From Waltergamsia citrina (taxonomy: Eukaryota > Ascomycota > Sordariomycetes > Hypocreales > Bionectriaceae): a stretch of DNA of 64,000 nt. This document shows, in pieces, positions 32,393-44,781 of the stretch. The notes under the pieces were generated by a model that saw only the letters and a list, made by a program, of their open reading frames with translations, was not told the origin of the DNA and did no database searches. Both the position numbers and the translations under genes were made by a program. The stretch is taken from positions 1 through 64,000 of the forward strand of contig JAKLNE010000096.1 in the NCBI GenBank assembly GCA_022814615.1. Direction: 5' to 3'. Positions within the stretch are counted from its first letter, which is position 1, and each line of letters begins with the position of its first letter.

Positions 32393-35300
32393 TCAGTAGA
32401 TTCCCTCTTCTCCGACAGCGCTTCGGGGGTTCGGCGGTGGTGGCGGCATATTTCCGAAAAACATGGCGCTCTCTCGGCGCCCTCTATGTCCTGAGCCGTA
32501 GGAATGGTCTTGAACTACCAAGCCGCCAGCATTCTCGTCTGGGCCAGTTGCGTATTGTTGTCGCTCATATGGAGGCACCCCTCGAGGCTGGGGATATTGA
32601 GGCTGCTGACCGCCATGCATAGGCACGTTGGCATACGCATTCTCATAAGGAGGGCGTTGCCCTGGCGGGTGGGCCGGTGCATGTTGGGGGAACTGCTCGT
32701 AGCCTCGCCCGTGCATATTAGGTGGTGTAGGTGAGTTTCGGGCGGGATTGAGGTTTGACAGTGGTGGGGTGGGCGTGCTCCTCTGGTAATCTCGCATAGA
32801 ATCTACTCGAGGTTGGTGTCGGTGCGGCGACTGTGTTCCGGATGCCGTCGACGGTCGCTGCGCCGGCACCTCAAAGCGTGGCGGCGGCTCATGGTGCGCT
32901 TGATTCCGAGCCTCGGCTTGACGCTCAGCTTCGGTCTGAAGTACAGGCAATTTGTAGTCCTCAGGGGCGATGCCAAAAATGCCTTCGTAGTTCTGGAGCA
33001 ACATGGCGAAGACAGGCGCCGGAATATTCAGGGTTGGCGAGAATACAATCCCAACGTTCCGCACCGTCATCTTGTTCATGTCCGAGTTATTGATGATGTT
33101 AATCAAGAACGCAACCAGATACTTCAGAAGAGTTGCATTCGCAAGAGGGAGTCTCTGGGCCAGCTCGTTGAGGGCTGGGACCTTCACATTCCGATCCATC
33201 TCAGTCGTAGCCAAGAAGTCATTGTGTAGGTCTCTGGTTAGGATAGTAGTGGGCAACTCTCGCAGGTAAAGCTTCAGCAGTGAGGCAACCGCATGTATGT
33301 CATAGAACTGGTCATCTTTGACCAGGTTAACGTCTCCCTCCGTATTGAAGCGCTCACGCAACTGCTTGATCACCACGTTGGAGCCACTGAGCCTGAAAAT
33401 GCCCTCTTCCAACACCGCATCCTTTGAGTCGAGGTACTGAATACACCGGTAAACCACCGACGGAAGTGGCACGGGAATATCAGCCGGCGGATTGAATCTG
33501 GCAGCTTCAGCCAAAGGCGCGCCGAAGACCTGCTGAGAAGGTCCTCGCACGCCAGGTGGCTGCGCCGGGCCAGAGCCGCCTTGTGTGGGACTGGACTCAT
33601 GAGGGTCGGAATTGGAGCGTGCCTTGGGGCCGAAACCAAAGAAACTGCGCTTCCGTGCCTTCTTCTCCTCGTACGATGGAACGGCAAGGCCCGACTTGTT
33701 TCCCCAAGCTGCCGAATCTGAGATTGGCTGGGGGTCCTTCGGCCCAGAAATGACCTTAGGCTCTGAAGCAGAGCCCGGAGGCTCTCCCTGGCCAGCTGAG
33801 TTCTTGGACCTCCCTGGATGCGTGCTCTGTGGTGCTTCCCCAGCTTGGGTTGAGTCGTACCGAAGTCCTACAAGAGTATCGGAGTCTTGCCCTTGATGAG
33901 CAGCTTTAACCTGGGCATTACTCTTCTTTACTTTGCCTCCAGAGCGCCCCGAGCTGCTCTTCGCTTGGCTGCTGCTCTTCGATTGATTGCTGCTCTTCTG
34001 GGGCGGTGGTTCATCGTCATCGGGATCGCGATAGTCAATCCACTGCAGAAGTGCATCCACCCAAGCGTCCCGCTCTTTATCACTCTCGGCACACAGTACA
34101 TGCTTGACGTGTGTGCTCGAATCCTTCTTCTTCGGTTCTAGGATGAGGAAAGCGTGGCGATACTGGCTGTCCATGTCGTCAGAGCCGTTAGGCTTGCCAG
34201 GAGAGTTGTTCTCGCCGCTACTCTGAGACTGCTTTCCGATCTGCGCATTTTGAAGTTTGATGGTTCCCAAGTGAGCTCCGCCAGGGGTCTCATAGTATTT
34301 AAGTAAAGGCCCATCAAGAAGGAAGAATCGTGACTTCCATCCGCCGAAGTTCTTGCCCTTCTTTGTCAGATATCCGCTTCGGATGGGACGACCATCAGGC
34401 CCGATCATATGCGAGCTTCCTTCGCCGTTGGATGCGGCCGAGGCACCGGTCTCGTCCGCGTTGGGTGGCAGCGTATTGCTGGAGAGGTATTTGCAGAGCT
34501 CGACGGCAGTGTGGATGTCCAGGGGCGTGTTCAGCACTTCTTCCATATAGTGCTCCAAAGCGGAACGGCGTGCGTCAACTCGGGCCGGCGCGTGCCCGGT
34601 AAAAAGTGATCGGTCGGGCGCCTGGGCATTAAAGTTACCACATTGCTTCATCCTACCATCCAGTTTGCTGAGCGAGGCCAAGTCCTTCTCCACGCGCCAC
34701 AACTCTCCGCCATCTGAGCGGGAAATGATCGCCAAGGTGAACACAGGGTCCTCCTCCAACTGAGTTAGAGACACGAGACTAGCGCGTGACGGTTTCATGC
34801 GAGAGGACGCTACTCTAATGGCGATGGAAGGCAATGCATTCGGGGGCAGGAGTAGATCGGGGAACTCATCAGTAACAAGTCCTTTGTAAATCCTCGTGCG
34901 CTCAGTAGGGCTATCTTGGTCTCTGGACGACGCCGAGTTGGGCTCCGTCAACGCTTGATGAGCCGCATTATGCGCTTTGGTAGTCGCATCTCCTAAAGAA
35001 GCGGCTGGGGTTGCCGCAGGGGTGTTTGGGGGATGCGGTACAGGCTGACGCGGAGGTCGAGGTGATAATGCAGACTGTTGGAATGAAGCTGCATTTCGTG
35101 GAGAGAGAGGTGGGGAGTGCAGTGGCTGCTTGGCCATTGGTCTCGGGCTGGCAGGAAGTCCTGGGCTCATCATAGGAGCGGGAATATGTACATCCTTCTT
35201 TGATTCCCCGCCTTGAAGCATAGCGTTGAGGGAAGCAGTGCCAGGTTCTTGCGCCAGAGCGGGCATCGAAGGTGGTTGGATAGCCCGGGGACTAGGCGGT

Positions 35301-37367
35301 AACGGCTCGGTTGGAGATCCGGGCTTGCTATTACCAGCACTTGCGTGAGTGCTCTTCATAGATGCACTTCGAGCCTCAGCCTCTTTCCATGCCCGAATCT
35401 CGCGGTCCCTGTCGTCTTCAGCTCGCGTTCGCCGTCGACCGCGCTTCTCGCCCAATCCAGCTGCATCCAAAATGTCGTCCAGGTCGGAGTCAGTATCCTC
35501 ATCGATGGCATTCTCTGGTACATCAGACTTCAGCTGCAGTGGTGCCGGAGGGGCCTTGCGTGGTGGAGGAGACGGGAAGCTAGGCAAGTCCTCGCCCGCC
35601 CGGGGTGAAGCCTGGCTCACCGATACGCTGGGTGGACTTTGAGCCGGTGGCTTCGGTGGAGGGCCCTTGGGCGGGTCAGGAGGCAGACCCTGTGATGGAG
35701 GCAAAGAGGGGTTGATATCCCGCGGGCTCGTGCTGCCCGGCTTCTCGCGTGGAGGATGTCCAGTCCTCACTGTCTGTTCAGCTACTCTATCTGCTGCCTC
35801 ATGATCGTATTTGTTGTGCGCATGCTCCTGATGCTTTGGCATAGCCTTCGGGGATTCGACAATTGGCACTACTTGGCCAGTATTGAACTGGTCCGATGGC
35901 GGCGTAACCGGATACGGTGCCAGGACTGCGTCGATGGGAGATTGCTGTGGGCTGTCCAAATCAGATGTTGGTGAGCCCGGGGCTCGCGATTCTGGTCTTT
36001 CAGCCGCTTGAGCAATGTCAATGGCCTGCAGATGGGTCGGAGACAGAGTTTCGGAGTCCTTTCGCCCGGCCAGGACACCCGCGGCTTTGGACACAGCAGG
36101 ATCAGCCATCATATCCTTTAGCTTTGTCCTGTACTTTTCTTTCTCTTTCAAAGCCCTCTCCAGGTCCTTGTTAAGGCCCAGGATCATGGCCCTTTGCTTA
36201 TCCACAAGCCGCCATAATTGACTGTTCTGTTGTGACTGAGAATTTTTATCCTTGAGAAGGCTCTGCACCAGGGCCTCTGGTGAACCAGCCTTTCGAATCA
36301 GACTGGCCACATCTGGTGAGCCGGACGCCGCGTTCGTTGGAACTTCCTGCGGGACTCCATTCTGAGGCCCAGCCTTTGTAGATATCGCCGATATAGCGGA
36401 GTCGATCGAGGAATTCCGAGGAAGCCCTGTGGACGGGTCCTGAGCCAACTCTGTCGGGCCAGGCATGGCCGGCTTCGCAGCCTTGGGCGGGCTTTTCGCG
36501 GGCTTCGAGATCAAAGTGTCTGAGGCGCTGCGAGTCTCATTGGGAACAGAGCGGGGGGCAGGTCTGCGGAGAACAAAGTTAACATTCCATATATTAACGC
36601 GAGCCGCATCGTGTAGTTTTTTTTTCGACGAACCTTGGGCTTGGCGGCTCTGGGCTGGGTGCGTTAGATGAATCGCTGTAGAACGAAGTCTGCTCTACAA
36701 CAGCAGACAGATACGGATCGCCTCCAGACTGCGGATCTGTAGCTCGAGTACGCGGCTGGCGCGGGGAAGAGTTGTCTTGTCTTGAATTTGAGCCTCCCGG
36801 GTCGGTCAGACTTCTATTGGCACCAATTCTGAGCGGGCTGGGAACAGGCGGTTGATCAAGTCTAGGATCCAGTGACAAGGACATTAGCACGGGTCAATCA
36901 GCTCAAACACGGGGAACGGTTCCACAACATAAAGCCCACCGTCCACAGCGGACGATAGAGTCAGAGCAGAGGGTGGGCAGGAACAAAGAGCAACGGCGGG
37001 ACTAGGGGGGTTATAGTCGAGAACAGCAGTTGGTTCGCTGCCACGGCTTGTTCCATGGAAAAGGGTTAGGAGGAGGGAGATGGAGGTTCGTTGAAGACGC
37101 CAAACTGACAGGCGGCTCAGAAGCAGGAGGCATGGACAAGGGTTATCTGGGGAGGGATGATTGGGACGATTGTGAAACGCGGATTGGAGAGAATGGACAG
37201 GATGGTAAGCAGACGTACCTGTTACCGGAAGGGACGGGGTTCGTGAAGCCGATGTGGTTCACGGAGCGGCCCACGATCGGGCTGTCGTTGTCGTCGGCGA
37301 GGGCTTTCTCTGGAGTATAAGGGGAAGACGCCGGGGCTTTGCCATTGTGCGAGGCATAGTACGACAT
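32393..37367 (-). CDS. BEM3: Bem3-like RhoGAP with PX and PH domains
   Basis: Predicted GTPase-activating protein for Cdc42-type Rho GTPases, acting at sites of polarised growth. Three exons, complement(32393..36563, 36634..36861, 37219..37367), give 1515 aa. Introns of 357 and 69 bp keep phase; the second uses a GTTCGT donor. A short coiled coil lies near 240-280 (VDKQRAMILGLNKDLERALK), followed by long Pro/Ser-rich disorder. A divergent PX domain lies at about 690-820, and a PH domain (SGYLTKKGKNFGGWKSRFFL) at about 852-960. The RhoGAP domain spans about 1138-1320, with the arginine finger in EEGIFRLSGS. A proline-rich tail follows. The domain order PX-PH-RhoGAP is that of yeast Bem3. It is divergent from the Pro/Glu-repeat gene about 3.7 kb away. 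Confidence 0.9.
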
Positions 37368-37504
37368 GATGGGCAGGCTATTTTCCCACGCGACATTCGA
37401 AGAGAACGGGTCTCTTCGCCTGCGCTGCCTGAACCACCAGGCACCTTTTGGGTCCTAGACTGGGTTCGCTGGCTAGGCTCTGGCTAGACTGTGCTAGACT
37501 GGAC

Positions 37505-37556
37505 TACGAGTAATACTCGTACCAGATCTGCGAAGGTACTCGTACTCGGTACTCGG
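37505..37556. repeat. TACTCGTA palindrome and direct-repeat cluster
   Basis: TACGAGTAATACTCGTA (37505-37521) is a perfect 17-bp inverted repeat around one central base. It is followed by GTACTCGTACTCGGTACTCGG (37536-37556) with three TACTCG copies. Related copies occur at 37861 (GTACTCGTAC) and 38339-38350 (ACTCGTACGAGT, a perfect 12-bp palindrome). The cluster lies 140-980 bp upstream of the Bem3-like start. Confidence 0.7.
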
Positions 37557-38194
37557 CCGTCTGCGTGGCTTGATTCCGGGCCAGACTAGTCAAGCAGAGC
37601 TGAACAACAGAATCGTGTAATAAAATTAAGAGCGGCTGTTGTTGTTGTGCTGCCCCGACTGGAGCCGGCATGTATGTAAGGGGGTTCGAGCTCGGAGCAT
37701 CAAGTGGTGGGGTTTGAGACGCCACGGCAGGCGACTTTGGGTCTTTGAAAGCGGCCGCAAGAGGTGACGACGATTCGACAAAGAAATTGGGGGGTTCGTT
37801 CGTCTGGCGTGGTACAAACCGCTCAGGACGGTACTTGTGCAATGCGGTGCGTCGGACGGAGTACTCGTACGCACTGCAGCTGTTTGAGACGGCGCCAAAA
37901 GCCTTGCTCGGGGTGGAGGGTCGAGTGGGTAAGTGGTAATAGATGTGGCTTGCTGGTCCCTGGGGTGAGGACCAGGGATGCGGGTACGGAAATGGATATG
38001 AATAAGGTATGGATATGAATAGAGTGCGGCAAGAGCCTGCCTAGTATGTGTTGAAGGCGTCCAGAATTGGACGTTACCTTGGGTATTATGATTTTGCATT
38101 AACGGGCGGCGAGGAGGGTATGATGGGGACGTTGACCAGGTTCGAGCCCAAACACAACTCCAAACGGCCAGGCTATCTGTGTCTATGCCCTTTT

Positions 38195-38229
<35 letters not shown>

Positions 38230-38236
38230 ACCTATG
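38195..38236. repeat. CCTGTG hexanucleotide microsatellite
   Basis: Five perfect tandem CCTGTG units are followed by CCTGTA and CCTATG. It creates a spurious Pro-Val frame on the plus strand. Confidence 0.9.
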
Positions 38237-41097
38237 CCCAAGCTAGGGAACTCTACTGTCTTGGGCGAGCCATCTTTTACCGAACTGTATTAAAGTGGAT
38301 ATCTGAGCAAAAATTCTGCGGCTCATACGTGTAATACCACTCGTACGAGTCGTGACAAGTAAAAGGAAAATTATTTCCCGGTGATGATTATGACTGGTGA
38401 TAACGCTAGGTAAGGTACTAGTCACTTTTCCCACCGAAGAACCACTGAACCAGCACGAGTCAGGGGGAATCAACAGGCACTCGACAGGGCATTGGAGGGT
38501 TCGTCTCGGGCTTAGTAGCGCCTCCACTCTTTCTCAATTCTTAGGCCAGCATCATCGAACCAGGTTCTTCCCCTGGATTCCTGGAATGGAAGCGATCACA
38601 ACCTAAAAGGGTCAAAGTCGACTTTTCCGTATGCACGCCTGCAAACCGGCCACTGTGCAGCACCTACCAGCGTACAGCACGTTCATTCTCTACGACTAAA
38701 ATTGCATATATATCATTAGTGCTATGTAATATTAAATCACTACCGTCGGCATTGGACTCGGAGGTCAAGGCCTCCATCCTTCCGGCCGCGCCTGTGCGCC
38801 TGGGGTAAAAGTCTCTTCTCCTATTAATCCGAGTCCCTAATTATCGGACGGCTGGCTCCACCCTCTCGCTCTCTCATTAATAATTCCAACGAAAGGAGAT
38901 GTTCTACGAGTACAGTAGACACTCAACACTGCGAGACCAGGACACACACACATCAGGAACCATGGACATTTAGAGTCCGATGCTACTGTAATCACACACA
39001 TGTGCAGAAAAGTTCCATAGTGCCGCCGTTTACCCCATAATTGGCCCCCATGAGCCCTTGTAAGCCCCATAGTAGATCGAAGGGACGCTGCAGCTGGCCT
39101 TGAAATTTAAATTGAATCGCGGCCAGGGTCCCAGCCGCCAGTGGCCTGGCGCTGACCAGCTCTCCAATCAGCAGCCTCACCAGTGAGTGCAGCCGGTGCA
39201 GAACCCTAATCTGATAATATGACTAAGGTAGCACCCAAGGGCACCGTACAAGGAGTAATTAAGTACCTGAGGCAGCAAAGCAACTTGAAGCTTGCCGCCC
39301 ACCGTTCAATAATACTTTATATCTTGGCTTTGTCTCAACGTTGCTGCAGCTGCGTGTCGTGCTTTGGAAGTTTGGGTCAAAATGTAACTTTGCAAGGCAA
39401 ATTCTACGAGTAATAACTGGTGATCCGACTCATTCTGGCATGTATGCTCATACATGGAATGCTGCCGTGGTAATACTCGTACAAGCAAGTACATGCACCC
39501 ATTGCTAGCCTCAGGGGCGATACGCAGTGCAAGTGCATTCGTGCATTTAACCGCTTCTTAGTGCAGATAGTATAATTCTGATATTGACAGGCCAGCAAGA
39601 GCCCTGGAGCCGATTGCCGTCTGGAAAAGGCTAAAGTACGTGTGATCATTGAAGCGCCCCTGACAGATTTCCATTCTTCTTGGTACTCCGAGTCCGTCCG
39701 TCCGTACCTCACTGAAAGTACAACGGGTCTCTTGATCTGGCGGTGTGATGAGATGGATGCCATCTGCCCAATTGCCGTCGAAAGCTCAGACAACCCTCGG
39801 CGTCAGGAACAGGAAGGAGCCATTGAACAGGCTCTACCTTATGTACTTTAAATAGAAAGCTATCATAATATTATACCATATCATCCCAAAATAAATTCAA
39901 ATAAATTAAACATGGATTCATCACGACATCGCTGGGCAACAAGCCAACAATCTCCACCAGCTACAATGATTGTCGCTGCTGCCGCGGGGGATTGACAGAC
40001 AAGCACGCGCCACCACCACTGGATATCAGCATACATATTACTGAATGTTCGGTTGTTTGTTACAAGTTTCCAACAGCCCTGCTTTGAAACGCAGACCTTG
40101 CCCCCCAGCCCTGCAGCAGTCGCCCAGCAATTCTTCGCCCAGTGAACATGTATCAGCAGGGTTTCAGGCCAGTTCCGAGTCTGCGGGAGCAGAACAAAAA
40201 TCAGCTGATTTTTATCAATAGCTTGGTTTCGGTGGCGTCCCATTTTGCCCTTCGAAACTGTATCAAAGCCTGCCAAGTGTCGCCCGTCCCTACTTGTACC
40301 AAGCAAGAGATGGGACTCTGCGTTTCCCGGACCCCTTTGCAGCACCGGTGACACGGAGTTGTGGTCCCACACAGCGTACGGAGCAATGGGAGGTGAGGCC
40401 CCGAGTTGGGCTGCTCCGTAGTCCGGACTCCGGAGGTCTGGAGCTGCTCCGGGACACTGCACCTTGGCGATTGACGTATGCAGGTGTGTACGCTCTCCAT
40501 GCCATACGAGTATGAGGTGCGGACATAAGTTTCTATGAGTGATTATGCTCCTAGTCACCAGATCTTCTACCATGGTCTAGAGTTAGAGCCCGACGAAGCG
40601 GGCGCAGTAAAGTACGCGTACGTGCATTGTCAAAGCCCGATGGAAAGCCCAACAGCACCGGGTACCTACCACCAACTTGGTAACTCAGTTTAAGGCACCA
40701 ACGCCATGAAAAGACTCAACTTCTAGACTCCTACTAGACAATTAACATAAGCTATTATACTCATACGAATTAAACTATTGGCAGATTCCCGTCGGTCTGG
40801 TCCGGCGATGGAGCCAATAAGACTGTACTTTGGCTATGCATGATCGAAGCCCGAAATCTTGATTCATGCACATACTAACGTCATACCCAACCCCCACTTA
40901 CATAGACGTGCATACTCTCATCGTCCACCTGATGAACCCTTCTCGGTTTTCTTTTTGGGCGCACGTGGCACAACTATAATACCATTGTCTTCCTTTTTCA
41001 GTCTTCATCAGTAGGCTCTTCATCATCTTTACTGCTCTCAGCAGGTCAATCATCTCTTTCTTGGACTGAATAGCACAACTCAGTATCATCATCCACC

Positions 41098-41706
41098 ATG
41101 GGTACGTTCTTTTGATGGCTTCCCGCTATCCTCCCTTTGTTGGTGATAGACATTCTGACTGACATACAAACAGCTACACGATACCGCACTGACACAGGCA
41201 AAAAGAAGCGCCTCTACCTCTCCGAGCCTCATCCCGACGTAGCCACCGTCCGTCGGAGCATCACCCGTGTCTACCCTCCTCCTCCTCCACCTCCTCCACA
41301 GCCATGCCCTCTCCCAGCTCTCCCCGAACCTGAGCCCGCACCCGAGCCTCCTTGCGAGCCCGAGCCTGAACCGGAGCCCCCTTGTGAGCCCGAGCCGGAG
41401 CCAGAGCCAGAGCCCATCGATGTCATCGCCGTAGACGTCGAGCCTGAGGAGCCTAAGCCTAAGAAGAAAAAGAAGCCTCGACAACCTCGCGATCACTACC
41501 ACTATGTTGAACGCGAGCGCTTGGTGCCTGTGCCCTACCCTGTACAGGAAGAGCCCAAGTATGAGACGTTCCGTTATGTGGACGCTCCTCCACGCTACAA
41601 GCCTCAGTCGCCGCCTCCGCCGAGGCGTCTCATGATTACGGATACGGAGAGGCAGCACATTTCCATCCGAGATCGAGAGCGTTCTCGAGATTACTACGAC
41701 TGTTAG
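41098..41706 (+). CDS. Pro/Glu-repeat hypothetical protein
   Basis: Two exons, 41098..41101 and 41174..41706, encode 178 aa. The first exon is only ATGG. The 72-bp intron runs from GTACGT to ACAG with a CTGAC branch and completes the second codon (Met-Ala-Thr). The protein opens MATRYRTDTGKKKRLYLSEP, runs through a nine-proline stretch, then has imperfect duplications of an EPEPEPPCEP-type unit, a KPKKKKKP basic patch, and a Tyr/Arg-rich tail ending DRERSRDYYDC. It has no signal peptide or membrane segment. I do not recognise a family. It could be a structural or scaffold protein, but that is speculative. Confidence 0.6.
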
Positions 41707-42227
41707 AGAAGACCGAAACATGCGGTGAATTCGTTTACTTTTCCTGTATATTTTATATATTTTTAAAGAGCCAGTCTTGGGGGTGGATATGATGCATTAT
41801 GACGCTACTACACTGCACGACACAAGGATGGTGAAGGAGCAATAATGGACGTGATTTTGGATTTTGGATTTTGGAGTGCTTATTTAGTTGTGTTGCAACG
41901 ATCAGCCGTTCATTAGAATTGAATTCCTCAAGGATTTGGTCTTCCATCAAAAGCAAGTTCCGGACCGTTGCGCCATATCCACCTTTGCCTTGCAGCCGCC
42001 AGGCGAAGCTCCCTCATTACTTAACGCCTTGCAAAGAAACCCTGATATATTCTCACAAATATTCCAACACGCATATCCCGACTCAAACAAGATGGCCTTC
42101 TGGATAGGTCCCTACCGGTTTGTCGATTGAAATGCTTGACTACCCATTGCAGGTTCTTCAAGAGATAGCCTCGATTCTCCTTTGCGGTATTTCATGATAC
42201 TATTCTTCCGAAGCTGGCAACACTCTT
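41707..42227. other. intergenic between convergent genes
   Basis: A 520-bp spacer holding the 3' flanks of two convergent genes, including an AT-rich TATATTTTATATATTTT stretch just after the first gene. No coding feature is visible. Confidence 0.55.
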
Positions 42228-43656
42228 TTAGATTGTCAAAGTTGAGAAAGCTCGCAGCTCCTCATTCGCAAGGAGTTCCTCGATAGCAGCATCGTCGGTC
42301 ATCGCTGTTGGTCGGGTATCTGACATGCCAAGATATATGAACTGATCCCCCAACATCCGGGGTAGCAGCCATTGCCATGCGCCCTCATGAAGCTGTCGTC
42401 GAAGAGGATCCCGTTGAAGCAGAAGTATGAAGACCAGGTCCACGATGGCCGCCATCGCCAGCCGCATGGGCTTCATGAGGTCCTGGTTGCACTGACTATA
42501 CATGAGGATCAGAGCGTCCCACAGGTGATCTTCGGTGTACTCTGCCAACCACTGGATTCTCCTTTGCTCTGTTCCTGGCTGAAGATTGACGAGTGCGTCC
42601 TTGATATCGGCGGCGGCGGCCTCTACGACATGGAGTATGTGCTTTACCATCCCCTTAATTCTGAGATGGACTGCCGCGCAATACAAAAGGACGCAACGAG
42701 GTAGGAATTCCTTGCTGAATATTGGTCGGTCATCACAAATCTCGATCTCTGTTGCTGATTAGTTTCTTGACTCTTGTTAAGGAGGCTAGTATACACGCTC
42801 ACTTTGTGTATACATAAAGCGCAGGCAGTATCCAACCGCTTCAGGGGCGCATCGTATAGAGACTTCCGTCATGGTTCCGTCCTATCAACCAACATTAATG
42901 CTTGCTCTCCTCCATGCTCTCGCACGGCAATTTAATCTTGGCTTAGCTCACCAGGTGAGGCGCTGGTAGGTTCTCTTTGAACCAGCCTGATTGAACAGTG
43001 ACTATATCACGGTGAACCAGAAACGCGCGGACGCCAGCGGACACCTTGACGTCGGCGCCAAAAGGGTGCTTCCAAAGACTGATCATGCTTTGTTAGTAAC
43101 AAGCAACAAGTACTTGAATTGCAGTTGTTTTTGTTACTTACTTCTCCTCTACATGTATAGCTGCCGCAAGCAACGCCCTCCGTGAATCTTCAGAGCCCGT
43201 CGAAAGCGACCGGAGGGTCCTGTTTGTGCAGATGCTCGACTCATTTGGCAAGGAGCTAGTCAAGGACATGGAAGAGTCTCTTGAAGGTGATCGCTTGTGT
43301 GTTGGTTTGGCATCACCACTGGACCCAGTCTCAGAGTCCACGGCACTATTTGGAACGCATGCTGATGAGTAGGATGACGCTCTGCTGCGACCGTTAGGAA
43401 GAGGGGCGGACAGCGATGGAGTTGAAGCCGTTAAAGAAGAATCTATCTGAAGCCTTCGCGGCTTCGCCATTCGAGTCCATGGGTTCGTCTTAGGCGGGGA
43501 AGCTGGCCTGAGTCCAGCCTCTGGATCCGCTCTAGAGAGGTGAGGCATAGGCTCGTTGCGATGACTTCCTTTGTTGGAGAATACGGAAGCAGAGGTCGAG
43601 GCCTTTGCTGAGGTCGACCGCTTCCTCATTTTGCCATCCAGAGATGCGCTTGTCAT
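42228..43656 (-). CDS. BTB/POZ-domain protein
   Basis: Four exons, complement(42228..42748, 42797..42881, 42952..43087, 43142..43656), give 418 aa. Introns of 48, 70 and 54 bp are all GT-AG with branch sites, and phases agree throughout. The N-terminal 170 residues are Ser/Pro/Arg-rich and disordered. The BTB fold begins in exon 2 with FGADVKVSAGVRAFLVHRDI, then QSGWFKENLP. It continues through APEAVGYCLRFMYTQSE and the helical VLLYCAAVHLRIKGMVKHIL, a standard BTB order. A helical C-terminal region follows. BTB domains mediate dimerisation and often Cul3 binding; no MATH, Kelch or zinc-finger partner domain is visible, so the role is open. Taken frame by frame, the gene looks like two unrelated short frames, and it is easily missed. 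Confidence 0.8.
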
Positions 43657-44781
43657 GGTTGCTTATAGCTGATGAATATCGATCACCAAGAAGTAGAGTC
43701 GAAGCAGCAGCCTTGAGATGTTTGCTTTTTACGAAGCCGCGTCAGTGCCCCTGCACCGGATTGGAGGCGAAGCAGAAGCACAGAAAGAAGCTGCATGTAG
43801 ATGTTTGATCCATCACTGTGATTCATAGATCAAGTGAGGCGATGAAGTGCTGCGGGCCACATTGACAAACGGCTGCTGGCAGCTGTCCAAGCGCTCAGTC
43901 ATGCCTCGGATGGTCGCCAGGGCCAAGGTAAGCTGAGCAGAAAGTGAGGTGAGAGGCTTCTCAGTTCGTGCAACGTCGCGGCGGAAGATCAGGTACCTTA
44001 CGTTCCGACGTATCGGATGGTCGGATTGGTGGCACCTTTACTGTGCTGTGCCATCAGGCACCCAAGCCAATGGGTCAAACACTATAGTACCTACTGGAAG
44101 CATCGATCAGGCAGCTTTGAGGTAACATAATTGGCGACCATAATACGAGATGCTTCTTTTCTCCAGACTAGGAAATCAGGGGTCGGTTTGTGGTCAGCAT
44201 AGTGGCCATGATCTACACGCATCAACTGGCCCGTATCCTCAAATCGGATACGTGAGAAGCTACTAGCTCCGGAATCTCATCACAGGTCGGGTACTGGCTT
44301 TTGTTTTTGCAGCACGTCGCCGAGCCTTGCAGAAATCAACCCAGTGAGCAGCTACTGATTCATATATGAGCCGTTGACCGGTGCAATAGTCCCAAAATGT
44401 TCCGGTGCGGCGGAGTAATTGCAGTGGTAAGATGATGTCAGGCGAGGCAGCACCCTTATTTAGGCGCGGGTCCTCGTCCGGTCCCTTAATAATTAATATG
44501 TGGTGTGCTTGACAAACAGCGCGACGCCAACCTCGATACAGCAATACTCGTAGCAATGCCCCTCCTCCTCTCCATCGACCCTTGACCAAGTGGTACCTCA
44601 ATGACCAGTCACCACTAATTCCCAAAACCTGCGTCTGCGTCTGCGTCTGCGCCTACGCCTGTACCTGAATCGATACCCTAGCCCAAAAGCCAGCTCCCAC
44701 CACATCTTCATTCGCTGAGCTTATACTTACCTACATACTACACTACTGCCAGTCGCCTCGCACGAAGCTCAAGGTACCACC
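43657..44781. other. divergent BTB / TXNL1 promoter region
   Basis: A 1.1-kb region between outward-reading genes. It contains a short CTGCGT hexamer repeat (44629-44666) and one AATACTCGTAG element near 44543. No gene is supported. Confidence 0.5.
44629..44666. repeat. CTGCGT hexamer repeat
   Basis: Four CTGCGT/CTGCGC units run on into diverged CTACGC and CTGTAC units. It lies about 120 bp before the thioredoxin-like gene. Confidence 0.75.

Larger units (their letters stand above)
37368..41097. other. gene-poor 3.7-kb region with ACGAGTA palindromes
   Basis: No gene can be supported. A 230-codon minus-strand frame at 39881-40573 and a 129-codon frame at 39404-39793 lack domains and splice support. 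The stretch is notable for repeated TACGAGTA/TACTCGTA elements, some of them perfect palindromes, and for a CCTGTG minisatellite (38195-38236). Confidence 0.5.

Noticed and set aside
38136..38148. B-box-like GGTTCGAGCCCAA suggesting a tRNA
   Set aside because: No matching A box, acceptor stem or cloverleaf could be drawn around it.
39881..40573. 230-codon minus-strand open frame in the 37.4-41.1 kb gap
   Set aside because: No domain, signal peptide or compositional bias, and no splice extension found. Overlapping frames of similar quality exist on the other strand.
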